From Kitasatospora cinereorecta (GTDB taxonomy: Bacteria; Actinomycetota; Actinomycetes; Streptomycetales; Streptomycetaceae), in the NCBI RefSeq assembly GCF_024172095.1, contig NZ_JAMZDX010000005.1:620001-684000 (forward strand): a stretch of DNA of 64,000 nucleotides. The letters are read 5' to 3'. Position 1 is the first letter of the stretch. Every line of letters begins with the position of its first letter. The position numbers and the translations under genes were made by a program. Below the pieces are notes generated by a model that saw only the letters and a program-made list of their open reading frames with translations, had not been told where the DNA came from and ran no database searches. This document shows, one piece after another, positions 63,245 through 64,000 of this stretch.

Positions 63245-64000
63245 ATGGCGTCCTCGGTGAAGGATCCGGGCAGCGGCCCGAGAAACAGTGCCAATACCCC
63301 CGGTACCGGTATGCGCAGAACCCTCGGCGTGGGCGGCGGCGTCGTCCTCGCCGCGTCCAGTACGGCCGCCACCACCAGCGTCGGCATCGGCCTCGGGCTG
63401 ATGGCCGGCATCGTCGGCCTGCACCTGCCGGCCCTGATGCTGCTGGCCTTCCTGCCGGTCCTCGCCATCGCCGGCGGGTACGGCCGTCTGGGCCGGGTGG
63501 AGCCCGACGCGGGCAGCAGCTACCGCTGGGTCGGCCGCATCCTCAATCCCTGGCTGGGCTTCCTGACCGGCTGGGTGAACACCGTCGGCACGATCGTCTT
63601 CATGGCGTACACCACCGCGGTGACCGGTTCGGCGCTGCTCCAACTGGTCGGCCAGACCGGCCTGCACAGCCTCGCCGGGCTCACCCTGGACCCGGACTCG
63701 ACCGTCCAGTCCACCGCGATCGGCCTGGTGGTGCTGGTGGCGGCCGCGCTGGTCGCGGTCCGCGGCCTGGACCTGGCGGCCCGGCTGCAGAAGTACCTGC
63801 TGGTGTTCGAGTACGTGGTGCTGCTGGGCTTCTGCGGCTACGGCCTGTTCGCCGGCGACCAGCCGTTCTCGCTGGACTGGTTCGACCCGTTCGCGATCCC
63901 GTCCCCGCAGGCGCTCGCCGAGGGCATGGTGCAGGCGGTGTTCTGCTACTGGGGCTTCGAGTCGGTGTTCAGCATCGGCGAGGAGGTCCGCGACCCGCGC
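63245..64000 (+). CDS. APC family amino acid permease (3' end missing)
   Basis: The frame starts at ATG 63245 with AAGGCGG upstream and stays open to the window end (252 codons seen). It opens with a polar 25-residue tail, then helices with AASSTAATTSVGIGLGLMAG, LHLPALMLLAFLPVLAIAGG and the APC consensus PDAGSSYRWVGRILNPWLGF. The later part includes VFCYWGFESVFSIGEEVRDP, typical of the helix 6-7 region of APC transporters. It imports or exchanges an amino acid or polyamine across the membrane. TetR control from the divergent gene is likely. Confidence 0.88.
   Translation, partial: MASSVKDPGSGPRNSANTPGTGMRRTLGVGGGVVLAASSTAATTSVGIGLGLMAGIVGLHLPALMLLAFLPVLAIAGGYGRLGRVEPDAGSSYRWVGRILNPWLGFLTGWVNTVGTIVFMAYTTAVTGSALLQLVGQTGLHSLAGLTLDPDSTVQSTAIGLVVLVAAALVAVRGLDLAARLQKYLLVFEYVVLLGFCGYGLFAGDQPFSLDWFDPFAIPSPQALAEGMVQAVFCYWGFESVFSIGEEVRDPR

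Overview
The window is a 64 kb piece of a very high-GC actinomycete chromosome. Codon third positions are almost all G or C, GTG and TTG starts are frequent, and the gene families are those of Streptomycetaceae (Streptomyces or Kitasatospora): DUF2637, SpoIIE-type phosphatases, DUF3105/DUF305, MmyB-like XRE regulators and GH81 with CebR-like operators. I could not fix the genus or species. I see no rRNA, tRNA or CRISPR array. Both ends cut through genes: a DUF2637 membrane protein on the left and an APC-family permease on the right.

Layout. 1-5.6 kb: DUF2637 protein, a multidomain SpoIIE-type phosphatase, a small anti-sigma-type ATPase, a MarR regulator, a 193-bp MITE-like element and a quinone oxidoreductase. 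5.8-9.4 kb: an operon of fused ureAB, ureC and agmatine deiminase without urease maturation genes. 9.4-18.3 kb: a spherulin-4-like secreted protein, gene debris (a LuxR remnant and an ABC permease remnant), a TetR regulator, a PP2C-like protein, a DUF3105/DUF305 pair, and a divergent MFS/MarR pair. 18.4-20.4 kb: a two-gene DNA alkylation repair operon (ogt and an Ada-AlkA fusion).

20.5-29.9 kb is a beta-1,3-glucan utilisation locus. It holds a LacI regulator, a secreted GH81 glucanase, an ABC sugar importer (binding protein and two permeases) and a GH1 beta-glucosidase. The same GAGAGCGCTCTC operator core stands before the regulator, the glucanase and the transporter, so the locus looks like a self-contained regulon. 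29.9-32.5 kb: rsgA with a small ORF in front of it, and a YihY-type membrane protein.

32.7-42.5 kb is the sulfur assimilation operon. It has a short leader peptide, siroheme-dependent sulfite/nitrite reductase, a small zinc-ribbon protein, cysH, cysC, cysD, cysN, an SsuA/B/C-like ABC importer and a sirohydrochlorin chelatase. The chelatase supplies siroheme to the reductase, so cofactor supply, uptake, activation and reduction are in one transcription direction.

42.5-64 kb: DUF4419 protein, nucleoside deaminase, Uma2 protein, an MFS/LysR divergent pair, an MFS/MarR divergent pair, an SMP-30-like secreted protein, an MmyB-like regulator, a DEAD-box helicase next to a cold-shock protein, two MMPL transporters, an aminoglycoside-phosphotransferase-like protein, a lipoprotein NodB deacetylase, a TetR regulator with a partially duplicated 3' end, and an APC permease. 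Palindromic or repeated operator candidates sit in most divergent promoter regions.
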